Shown: positions 53,901-61,406 of the stretch, piece after piece
Layout of the letters: every line of letters starts with the position of its first letter
How positions within the stretch are numbered: the first letter of the stretch is position 1
Source of the DNA: Streptomyces sp. SLBN-118
Lineage (GTDB): Bacteria; Actinomycetota; Actinomycetes; Streptomycetales; Streptomycetaceae
Assembly (NCBI RefSeq): GCF_006715635.1
Contig: NZ_VFNP01000002.1
Location: 1,922,001-1,986,000 of the forward strand
Direction: 5' to 3'
DNA length: 64,000 nt
Program-made: the position numbers and the translations under genes
Notes under the pieces: generated by a model
The model's input: only the letters and a program-made list of their open reading frames with translations
The model's database searches: none
What the model was told of the DNA's origin: nothing

Positions 53901-56233
53901 CGGGCGAGGTCGATCGTCCGCTGCGGGCCGTCGGCCGAGCCGTTCTTCTCGACGGTGTACGGGAGCGCCGAGGCACCTTCGGCGAGCTTGAACCAGGCGA
54001 ACGCGCCGTACGCGTCCCGCCCGGTGAACGCGGCCTGCTGCTCGCCGGCCCTGAGCTGCCAGCCGTCGTAGTCGCCGTCGGGGCGCTGGTAGTGCACGAC
54101 CGCGTAGTCGCGCTCGACGGCCACCGGCTTCTCGGGCGGCGGGGCCTGCCCGGCGGTCGTCTCCGCCCGGTCACTGGCCTTGCGCCCCGCATTGTCGACC
54201 ACAACCGCCTTGTAGCGCAGGGGGGTTCCGGCCGCCACCGAGGCGTCGATGTGCTGGGTGACCTTGTACGGAGCGTGGTCGGCCGAGCCCAGAGTGCGCC
54301 AGGCGCCGTTGCCAATCTGCGCGGCGAAGACGACGCGGTCGAGCTGTCCGCCACCGGTTTGGGCGCTGATCTCGACGGTGCCACTGGCTCCGGCGGGCGG
54401 AGCCTTGAGGGTGACAACGGGCTTGGCGGCGGGCCGGTCCAGTGGCCGTGCGGCCTTCAGCACCAGCGACGACAGGGCGGGGACGGTGAGGGTGATCTTC
54501 CCGTCGGTGGCGTGGACCGCGCCCGAACCGCCGTACAGGGTGACAAAGTCGGTTGCGTCCGCCGGGACGGTCACGGTCGTGGGCGTGGTCCCGTTGTTGG
54601 CGGCGACGACGTACTCGGTGCGCGTCCTGGCATCCGTACGGGAGAAGGCGTACACCGAGTCCTTGGCGTACCGCTCGCTCTGGACGCCGTCGCGCAGCGC
54701 CGGATTCTCCTTGGTGAGCTTCGACAGCGCGGCGATCGAGCGGTAGAGCGGGTGCCCGCTGTCATACGCGTCCGAGGCGTGCGTCCGGTCCGTGCCCAGC
54801 TGGTCGTCGTCCAGATAGTCGGGGGTCTTGGAGGCGAACAGGCTCTGGCGGGCGTCCTTGTCACCGCCCGAGCCGGTGAAGCCCTGCTCGTCGCCGTAGT
54901 AGACGACCGGGTTGCCGCGGGTCAGGAACATCAGCTCGTTGGCGAGCCGCGCCCGCTTGAGCAGTTCGGCGTCGTCGGCCCGGGGGTTGTCCTGCTTGAG
55001 GAAGGTGCCGATCCGGCCCATGTCGTGGTTGCCGAGGAAGGTCACCTGCTCATAGGCGTTGGCCTTGTCGCTGGTGTAGCGGTAGTCGTCGGCGAAGACC
55101 TTCCCGAGACGCCCGGCGGAGGAGCCCTGCGAGGCGAAGGCGCGCGCCGCGTCCTGGAAGGGGAAGTCGAGGGTGGCGTCGAGCCGTCCGCGGGTGACGT
55201 ACGGCGAGGTGATCGCCGTGTCCGCGGCGAAGACCTCGCCGAACATGAAGAAGTCGTCCCGGCCGTGCCTGGCGGCATACCCGTCGAGGGCGGTGGCCCA
55301 CTGGGTCCAGAAGTCCATGTCGACGTGCTTGACGGTGTCGATACGGAAGCCGTCGATGTCGAAGTCGCGGACCCACTTCTCGTAGATCTGCTCCATGCCC
55401 TTCACGACCTCGGGACGCTCGGTCCACAGGTCGTCGAGGCCGGAGAAGTCGCCGTACTCGGAGCTCTCCCCCGCGAAGGTCGAATCGCCGCGGTTGTGGT
55501 ACATCGTGGGGTCGTTGAGCCAGGCGGGGACCTTCCGGCCGGTGACCTTGGGGGTGTACGGGAAGGAGTCTGCGTCGACCTTGCCGAGTGCCGACCGGTC
55601 GTCGAAGGGGCGGCCGCTGCTGTCCAGATACGGGTAGGCGCCCTTGGGGCGGTAGCCGTACTTCTTCTCCGCGTAGTCGACAGTGTCGGCGGTGTGGTTC
55701 GTGATGACGTCGAAGAAGACCTTCATGCCCTTGCCGTGGGCCTTGTCGATCAGCTTCTCGAGATCGGCGTTGGTGCCGAAGTGGGGGTCGACCTGGGTGA
55801 AGTCGGTGATCCAGTACCCGTGGTACCCGGCCGAGGCGTCCTTGCCGGTGCCCTGGACGGGCCGGTTCTTGAAGATCGGCGCGAGCCAGATTGCGGTGGT
55901 GCCGAGGCCCTTGATGTAGTCGAGCTTCCCGGTCAGCCCTTTGAGGTCGCCGCCCTGGTAGAAGCCCTTGTCGGCGGGGTCGTATCCCGTCTCCAGACGC
56001 GAACCGGTCAGCCCCCCACGGTCGTTGGAGGGGTCGCCGTTGGCGAACCGGTCGGGCAGGACGAAGTAGAACTGCTCGCGGGTCAGATCGTGCCGCGCGG
56101 GCTGCGCGGCGAGCGCGCTGTCGGAGGGTGGGGCGGGAGGTCTGGGGGCGGAGGCGGCGGGGCCGGCGGATATGAGCGCGGCGAGGATGGCGACCGCGGC
56201 ACCGAGGGCGGTGCGGCGGGTGGTGGTGGTCAC
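50939..56233 (-). CDS. Secreted bifunctional alpha-amylase/pullulanase
   Basis: 1764 residues. Twin-Arg-like signal (TTRRTALGAAVAILAAL) precedes a first GH13 domain (about 50-600: nucleophile Asp299 in DGFRIDTVKH, acid/base Glu333 in FMFGEVF, GNHDMGR). An Ig-like linker, two CBM41-type modules (HYQRPDGDYDGWQL and HYHRADGDYDGWGL), an N2/CBM48 part and a second GH13 pullulanase domain (YNWGYDPLHY, VDGFRFDLMGHH, LYGEGWNFG) complete the protein. It cuts alpha-1,4 and alpha-1,6 bonds in starch, feeding the mal importer. It lies 96 bp after the amylase gene, with a hairpin between. Confidence 0.95.
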   Translation of the reverse strand: MTTTTRRTALGAAVAILAALISAGPAASAPRPPAPPSDSALAAQPARHDLTREQFYFVLPDRFANGDPSNDRGGLTGSRLETGYDPADKGFYQGGDLKGLTGKLDYIKGLGTTAIWLAPIFKNRPVQGTGKDASAGYHGYWITDFTQVDPHFGTNADLEKLIDKAHGKGMKVFFDVITNHTADTVDYAEKKYGYRPKGAYPYLDSSGRPFDDRSALGKVDADSFPYTPKVTGRKVPAWLNDPTMYHNRGDSTFAGESSEYGDFSGLDDLWTERPEVVKGMEQIYEKWVRDFDIDGFRIDTVKHVDMDFWTQWATALDGYAARHGRDDFFMFGEVFAADTAITSPYVTRGRLDATLDFPFQDAARAFASQGSSAGRLGKVFADDYRYTSDKANAYEQVTFLGNHDMGRIGTFLKQDNPRADDAELLKRARLANELMFLTRGNPVVYYGDEQGFTGSGGDKDARQSLFASKTPDYLDDDQLGTDRTHASDAYDSGHPLYRSIAALSKLTKENPALRDGVQSERYAKDSVYAFSRTDARTRTEYVVAANNGTTPTTVTVPADATDFVTLYGGSGAVHATDGKITLTVPALSSLVLKAARPLDRPAAKPVVTLKAPPAGASGTVEISAQTGGGQLDRVVFAAQIGNGAWRTLGSADHAPYKVTQHIDASVAAGTPLRYKAVVVDNAGRKASDRAETTAGQAPPPEKPVAVERDYAVVHYQRPDGDYDGWQLRAGEQQAAFTGRDAYGAFAWFKLAEGASALPYTVEKNGSADGPQRTIDLARTGQVWIAQGKDGQSATAPDGAYPPQDKSKAVLHYHRADGDYDGWGLHTWTGAKDPTDWSRPLQPVKKDAYGVTFEVPLAAGATSLSYIVHKGDQKDLPNDQSLDLATYTNEVWLLAGQPKYLLPQTGGAPSLDLAKAEAQWIDRDTVVWKVKATDATSQQLVYAANGGISVVEGALSDEGRWLRLNPAALTDAQKAAHPHLAAYPAFSVDPRDRERVRDALRGQLIATQRAANGALLAATGVQIPGVLDDLYDATGAKLGPVFDRGRPTLSLWAPTARSVSLELDGTTVAMRRSGTSGVWSVTGPKSWAGKPYRYVVKVWAPSVQKVVTNKVTDPYSTALTTDSARSLVVDLADPRLAPKGWATLKKPAAVPLRDAQIQELHIRDFSVADRTSRHPGQYLAFTDRASAGMKHLRALAASGTSYVHLLPAFDIGTIPERKSDQTVPACDLKVYAPDSDEQQACIAKAAAKDAYNWGYDPLHYTVPEGSYASDPEGTRRTVEFRQMVASLNEGGLRTVMDVVYNHTVASGQADKSVLDKIVPGYYQRLLADGTVATSTCCANTAPENAMMGKLVVDSVVTWAKEYKVDGFRFDLMGHHPKANILAVRKALDALTVERDGVDGKKIILYGEGWNFGEIADDARFVQATQKNMAGTGIATFSDRARDAVRGGGPFDEDPGIQGFASGLFTDPNSSAANGTPAEQKARLLHYQDLIKVGLTGNLAGYTFTDSSGRTVKGSEVDYNGAPAGYAAAPGDALAYADAHDNESLYDALAFKLPRATSPADRARMQVLAMATAALSQGPALSQAGTDLLRSKSLDRNAYDSGDWFNAIHWDCRDGNGFGRGLPPQADNKSKWPFAKPLLTAPSLAEGCEGIDGASAAYRDLLSIRATEKAFSLASADDVQSTVSFPLSGKEESPGVITMALGDLVVVFNATPDTQTQRAEAFAGRSYALHPVQATGADLTVKKASFEGSSGTFAVPGRSVAVFERS

Positions 56234-56284
56234 CGGTTGGGTCTCCTTGGGAGGGCGGGGGGTTTTGGTGGGCGGGGTTGCGGG

Positions 56285-56319
56285 CGCCTGATCCGGGGGC
56301 AGTGCCCCCGGATCAGGCG
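56285..56319 (-). terminator. Strong hairpin between alpha-amylase and pullulanase genes
   Basis: Perfect 16-bp inverted repeat (56285-56300 and 56304-56319) with a 3-nt loop, 11 bp after the amylase stop. It is likely a terminator or partial read-through attenuator that would lower pullulanase expression relative to amylase. Confidence 0.85.
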
Positions 56320-56329
56320 GCGCGCAGCG

Positions 56330-58015
56330 CTACGTGCGGAACGTGTCCGACAAGGTCACCGAGCCGCTCGACGGCACCGTCGCCGTACGGTTCGCGCCCG
56401 TTTCCCACGTCACCGCACCCGCCGCGTCCTTGCGGATGTACTTGTATTCGAACGCCGTCCCCGCGGGCAGCGCGACGTCCAGCTTCCAGACCGGATAGCC
56501 CGCCGGGTCCAGCTTCAGCGCGCTCGCCGGGTTCCAGTTGCCGAGCGCCGGCTGGTTGCCGGTGACGTAGATGTTCTGTCCGGACACCGTCGTCGCGTTG
56601 ACGTTGAAGGACGCACCGGCAACCGAACTCGACCCGCAGTTACGGGCGTTGACATGCAGCGCGACCGCCGTGTCCGAGCCGAGCGTCGCCGTGAACTGGC
56701 CGGAGCCGTTCACCGTCACGCCCCTGCCGGACTGCACGTCGCAGTAGTCGCCGGCAGGCAGTGAGGTCTGGAAGGTCCGGGTCAGCGACGACCCCTCGTG
56801 GTTGATGGCGACATACGCCTTCGAGCCGCGCCCGAAGGCGATCTGGTCCGCGCCGTTGTCCCACCAGTTCGACACGGCCTGACCGCGCGCGGTGTTCCGG
56901 AAGGCGACCATGGAGGAGATCTCCCGCCAGGCGTGCTGGCACTTCCAGCCGTCGCTGTAACAGGCTTTCACCGCCCCGCCGTTCGGCGGCCCCGCCTCCT
57001 TGTCCGACCACTCGTAGCCGGAGTGGATGTCCGGGGAGCCGTACGGCCAGGCCAGCATGAAGACATTGGCGAGCGTGTAGTTGGCGCCGTCCTTGTAGGA
57101 GAGGGTGTCGCCGCCGCGCTCGGTGTCGTGGTTGTCGACGAAGACCGCCGACTTCCCGGACTCCATGAAGCCCCAGCCCTCGCCGTAGTTCTTGAGGTAG
57201 GCGAGGTTCTCGTTGTTGAAGACTTGCTTGAGGCCGCGGGCGTAACGGAACTCCTGGACGTCGCCGTTGCCCAGGTACTCGCTGGGCGAGACGGCCTCAC
57301 CGGCGCCGTAGATCGCCTCCTGCTTCCAGTACACGCCGGGGTTGCTGAGCCTGGACTTGATGGCGGCGAGGTCGGCGGCGGGCATGTGCTTGGCCGCGTC
57401 GATACGGAAGCCGTCGACGCCGAGCGTGAGGAGATCGTTCAGGTAGGCGGCGATGCGTCCGCGGACGTAGTCCTCACCGGTGTCCAGGTCGGCGAGCTGG
57501 ACGAGTTCACAGTTCTGGACGTCTGCGCGGTCCTGGTAGTTGGTGATCGTCGACCGGCAGTCGTCCATGTCCGCGCCGGAGTAGATGCCGGGGTAGCTGT
57601 ACTTCTCGTAGCTCGAACCGCCCGTGCCGGTGCCGGAGGCGGATGCCATGTGGTTGATGACGCTGTCGACGACGACCTTGACGCCTGCCGCGTGGCAGGT
57701 GCTCACCATGCTGCTGAACGCCGCGCGGTCACCGAGACGGCCGGCGATCTTGTAGCTGACGGGCTGGTACGAGGTCCACCACTGCGGGCCCTGGATGTGC
57801 TCCTGGGGCGGGGAGACCTGGACGAATCCATAGCCCGCGGGGCCGAGCTGGTCGGTGCACGCCCTGGCGACCGAGGCGAAGTTCCACTGGAACAGGACGG
57901 CGGTCACGTCCTTGTCGCCGGGCGGTGTCGCCTGGGCGGCTCCCGGTGGCGCGATCACTGCGACTGCCGCGCCCGCCGCCAGGGCGAGCGCGGCAGCAAG
58001 AGGTCTGCTGGCCAT
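56330..58015 (-). CDS. Secreted alpha-amylase with C-terminal CBM20
   Basis: 561 residues. Sec signal ([23 protein letters not shown]) precedes a GH13 domain with DSVINH (conserved Asp/His), GFRIDAAKH (nucleophile Asp), the AGEAV acid/base region and FVDNHD. The C-terminal starch-binding CBM20 (about 460-561) has [20 protein letters not shown]. It cleaves internal alpha-1,4 links in starch outside the cell. The ATG at 58015 follows GGAGGAC. Upstream operators (58118-58132 and 58233-58261) suggest LacI-family (MalR-like) control. Confidence 0.95.
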   Translation of the reverse strand: MASRPLAAALALAAGAAVAVIAPPGAAQATPPGDKDVTAVLFQWNFASVARACTDQLGPAGYGFVQVSPPQEHIQGPQWWTSYQPVSYKIAGRLGDRAAFSSMVSTCHAAGVKVVVDSVINHMASASGTGTGGSSYEKYSYPGIYSGADMDDCRSTITNYQDRADVQNCELVQLADLDTGEDYVRGRIAAYLNDLLTLGVDGFRIDAAKHMPAADLAAIKSRLSNPGVYWKQEAIYGAGEAVSPSEYLGNGDVQEFRYARGLKQVFNNENLAYLKNYGEGWGFMESGKSAVFVDNHDTERGGDTLSYKDGANYTLANVFMLAWPYGSPDIHSGYEWSDKEAGPPNGGAVKACYSDGWKCQHAWREISSMVAFRNTARGQAVSNWWDNGADQIAFGRGSKAYVAINHEGSSLTRTFQTSLPAGDYCDVQSGRGVTVNGSGQFTATLGSDTAVALHVNARNCGSSSVAGASFNVNATTVSGQNIYVTGNQPALGNWNPASALKLDPAGYPVWKLDVALPAGTAFEYKYIRKDAAGAVTWETGANRTATVPSSGSVTLSDTFRT

Positions 58016-58117
58016 ATGTCCTCCTGCACAGCACTGTGCATACGTGGGGGAATGCGGGTGACGGTGAGCCTTGCCCGGCAACGCGCCATGCCCGTAAGGC
58101 CTTTGTGGTGCTGATGA

Positions 58118-58132
58118 TTCTTGCTGCAAGAA
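58118..58132 (-). promoter_or_regulatory. Palindromic operator upstream of the amylase gene
   Basis: TTCTTGCTGCAAGAA is a perfect 15-bp palindrome about 100 bp before the amylase ATG. TTGC...GCAA is the recognition form of LacI-family regulators. It agrees with the LacI gene 3 kb away, and with the known glucose/maltose control of Streptomyces amylase genes. Confidence 0.65.
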
Positions 58133-58232
58133 CGCAGAAAGTTATTGCGGTCGCGACCGTACGAGGATGGGGGGCCGGGGTCAACCCTTTTGGACACGTG
58201 GCCGTAGCACCGTGGAAATCTTGCCGTTTCCT

Positions 58233-58261
58233 CGTTGCAAGACCTTTCGCAAGGCTTGCAG
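58233..58261 (-). promoter_or_regulatory. Second operator cluster with TTGCAAG/CGCAAG/CTTGCAG motifs
   Basis: CGTTGCAAG (58233-58241), CGCAAG within 58249-58253 and CTTGCAG (58255-58261) form half-sites of the same recognition word as the palindrome at 58118, about 115 bp further upstream, in an A/T-enriched patch. This could permit looping between two LacI-type tetramer sites. Confidence 0.5.
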
Positions 58262-58430
58262 TGGTGTTACGTTCAACCATGACTCCGGGCCGGTCGGCCG
58301 GGGGCCCGGCATTCCCGGGCCCCACGCGCCCGGCCGGCCGGTCCGGTCCGGCGGTCCCTGGCGGCGGGGGACGCCGACCCGGACGGCGGACCTGCGGCGG
58401 GCCTGTTCCCCACCCCGCCCTTTCCCGTAA

Positions 58431-58496
58431 CTGGGGCTCCGCCCCAGACCCCGTATGCGGCCTTCGGCCGCATGTCCTCAAACGCCGGACGGGCTG
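58431..58496. repeat. Second copy of the dispersed intergenic element, reverse orientation
   Basis: CTGGGGCTCCGCCCCAG (58431-58447, hairpin) is followed by a 56-bp segment that is nearly the reverse complement of 12367-12421 (CATGTCCTCAAACGCCGGAC, GGCCTTCGGCCG). It confirms a repeated element in this genome. Confidence 0.8.
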
Positions 58497-58861
58497 GATT
58501 CCGACCGGCGCTTGAGACGCGGTGATCCGGGGTCGAAGCCCCAGGTCGCGCCGCGAAGCAGGCGCCGGGGTCCGGAGGCGAAGCCACCGGTGCAGCGATT
58601 GGGAGCGGCGGGGTGCTGACCTGGGGTTTCTCGGTGGAATGTGTGTTGACCCGGGGAAACTCTTCTCCGTAGTTCTCACAGCTCAACGCCGTTTCCCGGG
58701 CTCAGGTGCCCTGGATGTGCCCTCAGTTCCACACGAGCGTGTAGTCCTATTCTATTCGGCGTTGCCAGCCCCAAGCGTCCCCGACACCCTCGTCGACGCG
58801 AGCACGGCTGGGAGCCGGGCAAGTCCGCCCGAAGGCGTCCCCCGTTACCAGTACCTAGCGT
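58497..58861. other. Intergenic stretch with no recognisable gene
   Basis: 365 bp between the dispersed element and the end of the phosphotransferase gene. The open frames lack ribosome sites and domains. Base composition is lower in GC than the flanks (for example TATTCTATTCGGCG). Together with the truncated genes beyond, it looks like scar DNA of an insertion. Confidence 0.5.
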
Positions 58862-59665
58862 CTACAGGGCCCAGTCCCGGATGCGCGCGAACTCCGCCGC
58901 CCGCTCCGCCATCCCCAACTTCCATGGAGTCCCGTCCACTTCAGCGATCTCCCGCCACAGAGCCGCCGTGGCCGAGCTGAACGCCGCGAGTGCCTCGGCC
59001 TTTGCGTCCCCCCAGGACGGGAACCGACTTGCGAAGGCGAGGGCCTCCTCCACGGAATGCCCGGCGTCCATGAGCTGGAGGATAAGTGCGCCGGGGTCGA
59101 TCCAGGCCGCCCCTCGCGTCGGCCAGGCCCAGTCGATGAGTCGTGCGCCGACACCGGTGATCAGGACGTTGTCCGGGGCGAAGTCGGTGTGCAGGAGAGT
59201 GTTGCCCTCGAAGTAGTGCAGCGTACCTGGCGGTGCGTAGTCCGCCCACCGGCCGACGGCGTCCTTGATCCCAATGCCGGCGGGTGCTGTAACGCCCTGC
59301 AGTTCGACAAGCGCGGTTTCCACGAGCGGCAGGTCGGGCGATCCTGGCGTGTAGTCGGCGTGGCGGCCGTCGATCACCTCGTAGCCGAGCAAGCTCCAGC
59401 CACCGAACTCCAGGTGCCAGTACAAGCGGGGACAGGATGCCGGCAGGTACGGCGCGACGGCAGCCTCGCGGCGCTGGGCAGCGACCTGGGGATGGTCGGC
59501 CGGGATGCCCTTCACGAAGACCCGGCCGCCGTTCGTCTCCAGGACAGAGGCGATGCCGGAGTTCATGCCGCCTTGCAGGGTCACCGCCTGGTGAACGGCG
59601 CCGCTCTTGTCGGCGACGGCTCGGCGGACGTCGGCGGGAAGCTGCTCGAACGGGATGCGGGACAT
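58862..59665 (-). CDS. Phosphotransferase family enzyme (APH fold)
   Basis: 267 residues. The Brenner-type catalytic loop HTDFAPDNVL has the Asp and Asn of aminoglycoside phosphotransferases and homoserine/choline kinases; LIDWAWPTRG is the DFG-equivalent Mg loop. GRVFVKGIP (Lys for ATP) lies at about residue 46. The true substrate is unknown; resistance is not implied. ATG at 59665; GTG at 59671 with a GAGGAA site is an alternative. It is lower in GC than its neighbours, consistent with acquisition. Confidence 0.85.
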   Translation of the reverse strand: MSRIPFEQLPADVRRAVADKSGAVHQAVTLQGGMNSGIASVLETNGGRVFVKGIPADHPQVAAQRREAAVAPYLPASCPRLYWHLEFGGWSLLGYEVIDGRHADYTPGSPDLPLVETALVELQGVTAPAGIGIKDAVGRWADYAPPGTLHYFEGNTLLHTDFAPDNVLITGVGARLIDWAWPTRGAAWIDPGALILQLMDAGHSVEEALAFASRFPSWGDAKAEALAAFSSATAALWREIAEVDGTPWKLGMAERAAEFARIRDWAL

Positions 59666-59830
59666 GGACACGCGCGGTTCCTCAAGGGTGCTCGGGTACG
59701 GGGAAAGCCGCCCCGGCCAGGGTACGGCCGGGGCGGCACTGAGGGGGTGGAACGAGCGGGCGGCACGGGTGCCACCCGTGGTGGATCTAGTACGGCTGGT
59801 CGTCACCAGCCGAGCAGCTGCACTCGGCGC

Positions 59831-60091
59831 ATCGCCGACCTCGCTGCGGCCACCAGGAGCACTCACTATCTCTGCGGCTCGGGCGGCTGGCGCTACCTCG
59901 ATACCCAGGCGTTGGACGCCCATGGCATCCAGGTGCTGTCCTTCCACACCCCTGTGGACATGGGCGACCCTCTGTGGCGGTGGGCCCGCCAGACCAGCAG
60001 CCTCTGGGCGATGAGCAGCTTGGGGCCAGCGGCCCTTGGGGAGAAGCTGATCGAACATCGACCGGCTGTTGCCCTGGGGGTTTGCGCGTGA
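59831..60091 (+). pseudogene. Truncated WbqC-like family remnant
   Basis: An 86-codon run translates as C-terminal WbqC-type sequence (THYLCGSGGWRYLD, FHTPVDMGDPLWRW, QTSSLWAMSSLGPAALGEKL), but there is no start or N-terminal half: the similarity begins abruptly at 59831. It ends at TGA (60089-60091), overlapping the GTG of the next remnant by GTGA, an intact operon junction. It is a relic of a two-gene unit. Confidence 0.72.
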
Positions 60092-60294
60092 CTGAGCCGA
60101 GCGCTCCCGAGAGAAAGCCCTTCCTGTGCGTCGTCGTTTGCGCGTGCGGTATCGCCAATGACGTCGGCAGGCTGATCACAGCTGCGCAGAAACAGCGCTG
60201 GGATGTCGCCCTCAGCCGCACCGAACGCACGTGCGGGCAGGCTGCGCCTCCTCCACCGGCGCGCGGTCCGCGGGCCACGGCCGCAAGGCCGTAG
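60088..60294 (+). pseudogene. Truncated flavoprotein (HFCD family) N-terminus
   Basis: GTG at 60088 starts 68 codons whose first about 42 (KPFLCVVVCACGIANDVGRLITAAQKQRWDVA) match the start of phosphopantothenoyl-cysteine-decarboxylase-like flavoproteins; afterwards the sequence becomes Pro/Arg-rich and stops. Intact family members are about 180 residues, so the rest has been lost. It is preceded by the WbqC remnant as in intact loci. Confidence 0.65.
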
Positions 60295-60332
60295 GAGAGG
60301 AGGACGGGCGATGGATTCCGCCCGGCCCCGGC

Positions 60333-61406
60333 CTACCGCCTCGCCTGCGCCGTCGAGCCGCGGACCACGAGCTCCGGCTGGAAGACATACTCCGTACTCT
60401 GCACGGGACTTCCCTGGATCTCCTCCAGCAGCGCACCCACCGCCGCCGCGGCCATCGCCTTCACCGGCTGCCGAACCGTCGTCAGCGGCGGATCGGTGAA
60501 CGCCACCAGCTGCGAGTCGTCGAAGCCGACCACCGAGAGGTCGTACGGCACGCCCAGGCCACGCTCCCGGGCCGCCCGGGTCACGCCGAGGGCCATCATG
60601 TCGCTGCCGCAGACGATCGCGGTGCATCCCTTGTCCAGCAGCGCTCCGGCCGCCGCATGGCCGCCCTCGACGCTGAACAGGGAGCGCTGTACCAGCTGTT
60701 CGGCCGCCGCGGCGGTGTAGCCGTGGATGCCGACGAGGGCGTCCGTGAACCCCTCGGCCTTGCGGCCCGCCGGCACATAGCGCAGGGGGCCGATCGCGAG
60801 ACCGATCCGCTCGTGTCCCAGCTCGGCCAGATGGTGTACGGCCATCCGCATCGCCGCCCGGTCGTCGCAGGAGACGCAGGGCGCGTTGATGTGCTCGCTG
60901 TAGCCGTTGATGAGGACGAACGGAACGCCCCGGTCGGCGAGTTCGGCATACCTCGAGTGATCGGCCGCGGTGTCGGAGTGCACGCCGGACAGGAAGACGA
61001 TGCCGTTGACACCGCTCTCCTGGAGCTGTTCGACCAGTTCGTCCTCGGTCGCGCCGCCCGGCAGCTGGGTGCACAGGAGCGGCGTGTAGCCGTGCCCGGC
61101 CAGGACCTGTTCGACGGCCTGGGCGAAGGCGGGGAAGATCGGGTTGGTGAGCGCGGGGGTCAGCAGCCCGACGAGGCCCGCGCTGCGCTGCCGCAGCCGT
61201 ACGGGCCTCTCGTAGCCGAGCACGTCGAGCGCCGCGAGCACCCGCTGGCGGGTACCGCTCGCGACGCCCGGCTTGCCGTTCATGACGCGGCTGGCCGTCG
61301 CCTCGCTGACCGAGGCCTGGGCCGCGATGTCCGCGAGCCGCGGGGCCGCGCCGGTCTGGACCCCGCCGCTCCGCGACGCCTCGCCCCGCGCGGGGGGAAT
61401 GGTCAC
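60333..61406 (-). CDS. LacI family transcriptional regulator (MalR-like candidate)
   Basis: About 357 residues. The N-terminal HTH (RLADIAAQASVSEATASRVMNGKPG) and the hinge helix precede a periplasmic-binding-protein-like domain (VGLLTPALTNPIFPAFAQAVEQ, CGSDMMALGV, VGFDDS, TTVRQP), a standard LacI build. The GTG at 61406 overlaps the TGA of aglA by GTGA, so translation is coupled to it. It probably senses a maltodextrin; operators before the amylase fit. A second regulator may lie beyond malE outside the window, so the name malR is not given. Confidence 0.9.
   Translation of the reverse strand: MTIPPARGEASRSGGVQTGAAPRLADIAAQASVSEATASRVMNGKPGVASGTRQRVLAALDVLGYERPVRLRQRSAGLVGLLTPALTNPIFPAFAQAVEQVLAGHGYTPLLCTQLPGGATEDELVEQLQESGVNGIVFLSGVHSDTAADHSRYAELADRGVPFVLINGYSEHINAPCVSCDDRAAMRMAVHHLAELGHERIGLAIGPLRYVPAGRKAEGFTDALVGIHGYTAAAAEQLVQRSLFSVEGGHAAAGALLDKGCTAIVCGSDMMALGVTRAARERGLGVPYDLSVVGFDDSQLVAFTDPPLTTVRQPVKAMAAAAVGALLEEIQGSPVQSTEYVFQPELVVRGSTAQARR

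Noticed and set aside
52112..56764. Plus-strand open frame of 1550 codons antisense to the pullulanase gene
   Set aside because: It is a GC-bias shadow: it has no domain signal and a composition typical of antisense frames, while the minus strand holds clear GH13 motifs.
58600..58700. AAACCCCAGGTCAG word near 58613-58630 considered as a tRNA attachment-site remnant
   Set aside because: No tRNA, integrase or second copy is present in the window.
58522..58980. Open frame of 152 codons beside the phosphotransferase gene
   Set aside because: Runs into the antisense of the phosphotransferase and has no domain; treated as scar DNA.
58862..59665. Phosphotransferase gene considered an antibiotic-resistance determinant
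   Set aside because: The fold is shared by many metabolic kinases, and no resistance-specific motif can be seen.
59787..60278. Minus-strand frame ending CSCSAGDDQPY considered as a small peptide or RiPP precursor
   Set aside because: No start codon with a ribosome site, and the sequence is antisense to the WbqC-like remnant.
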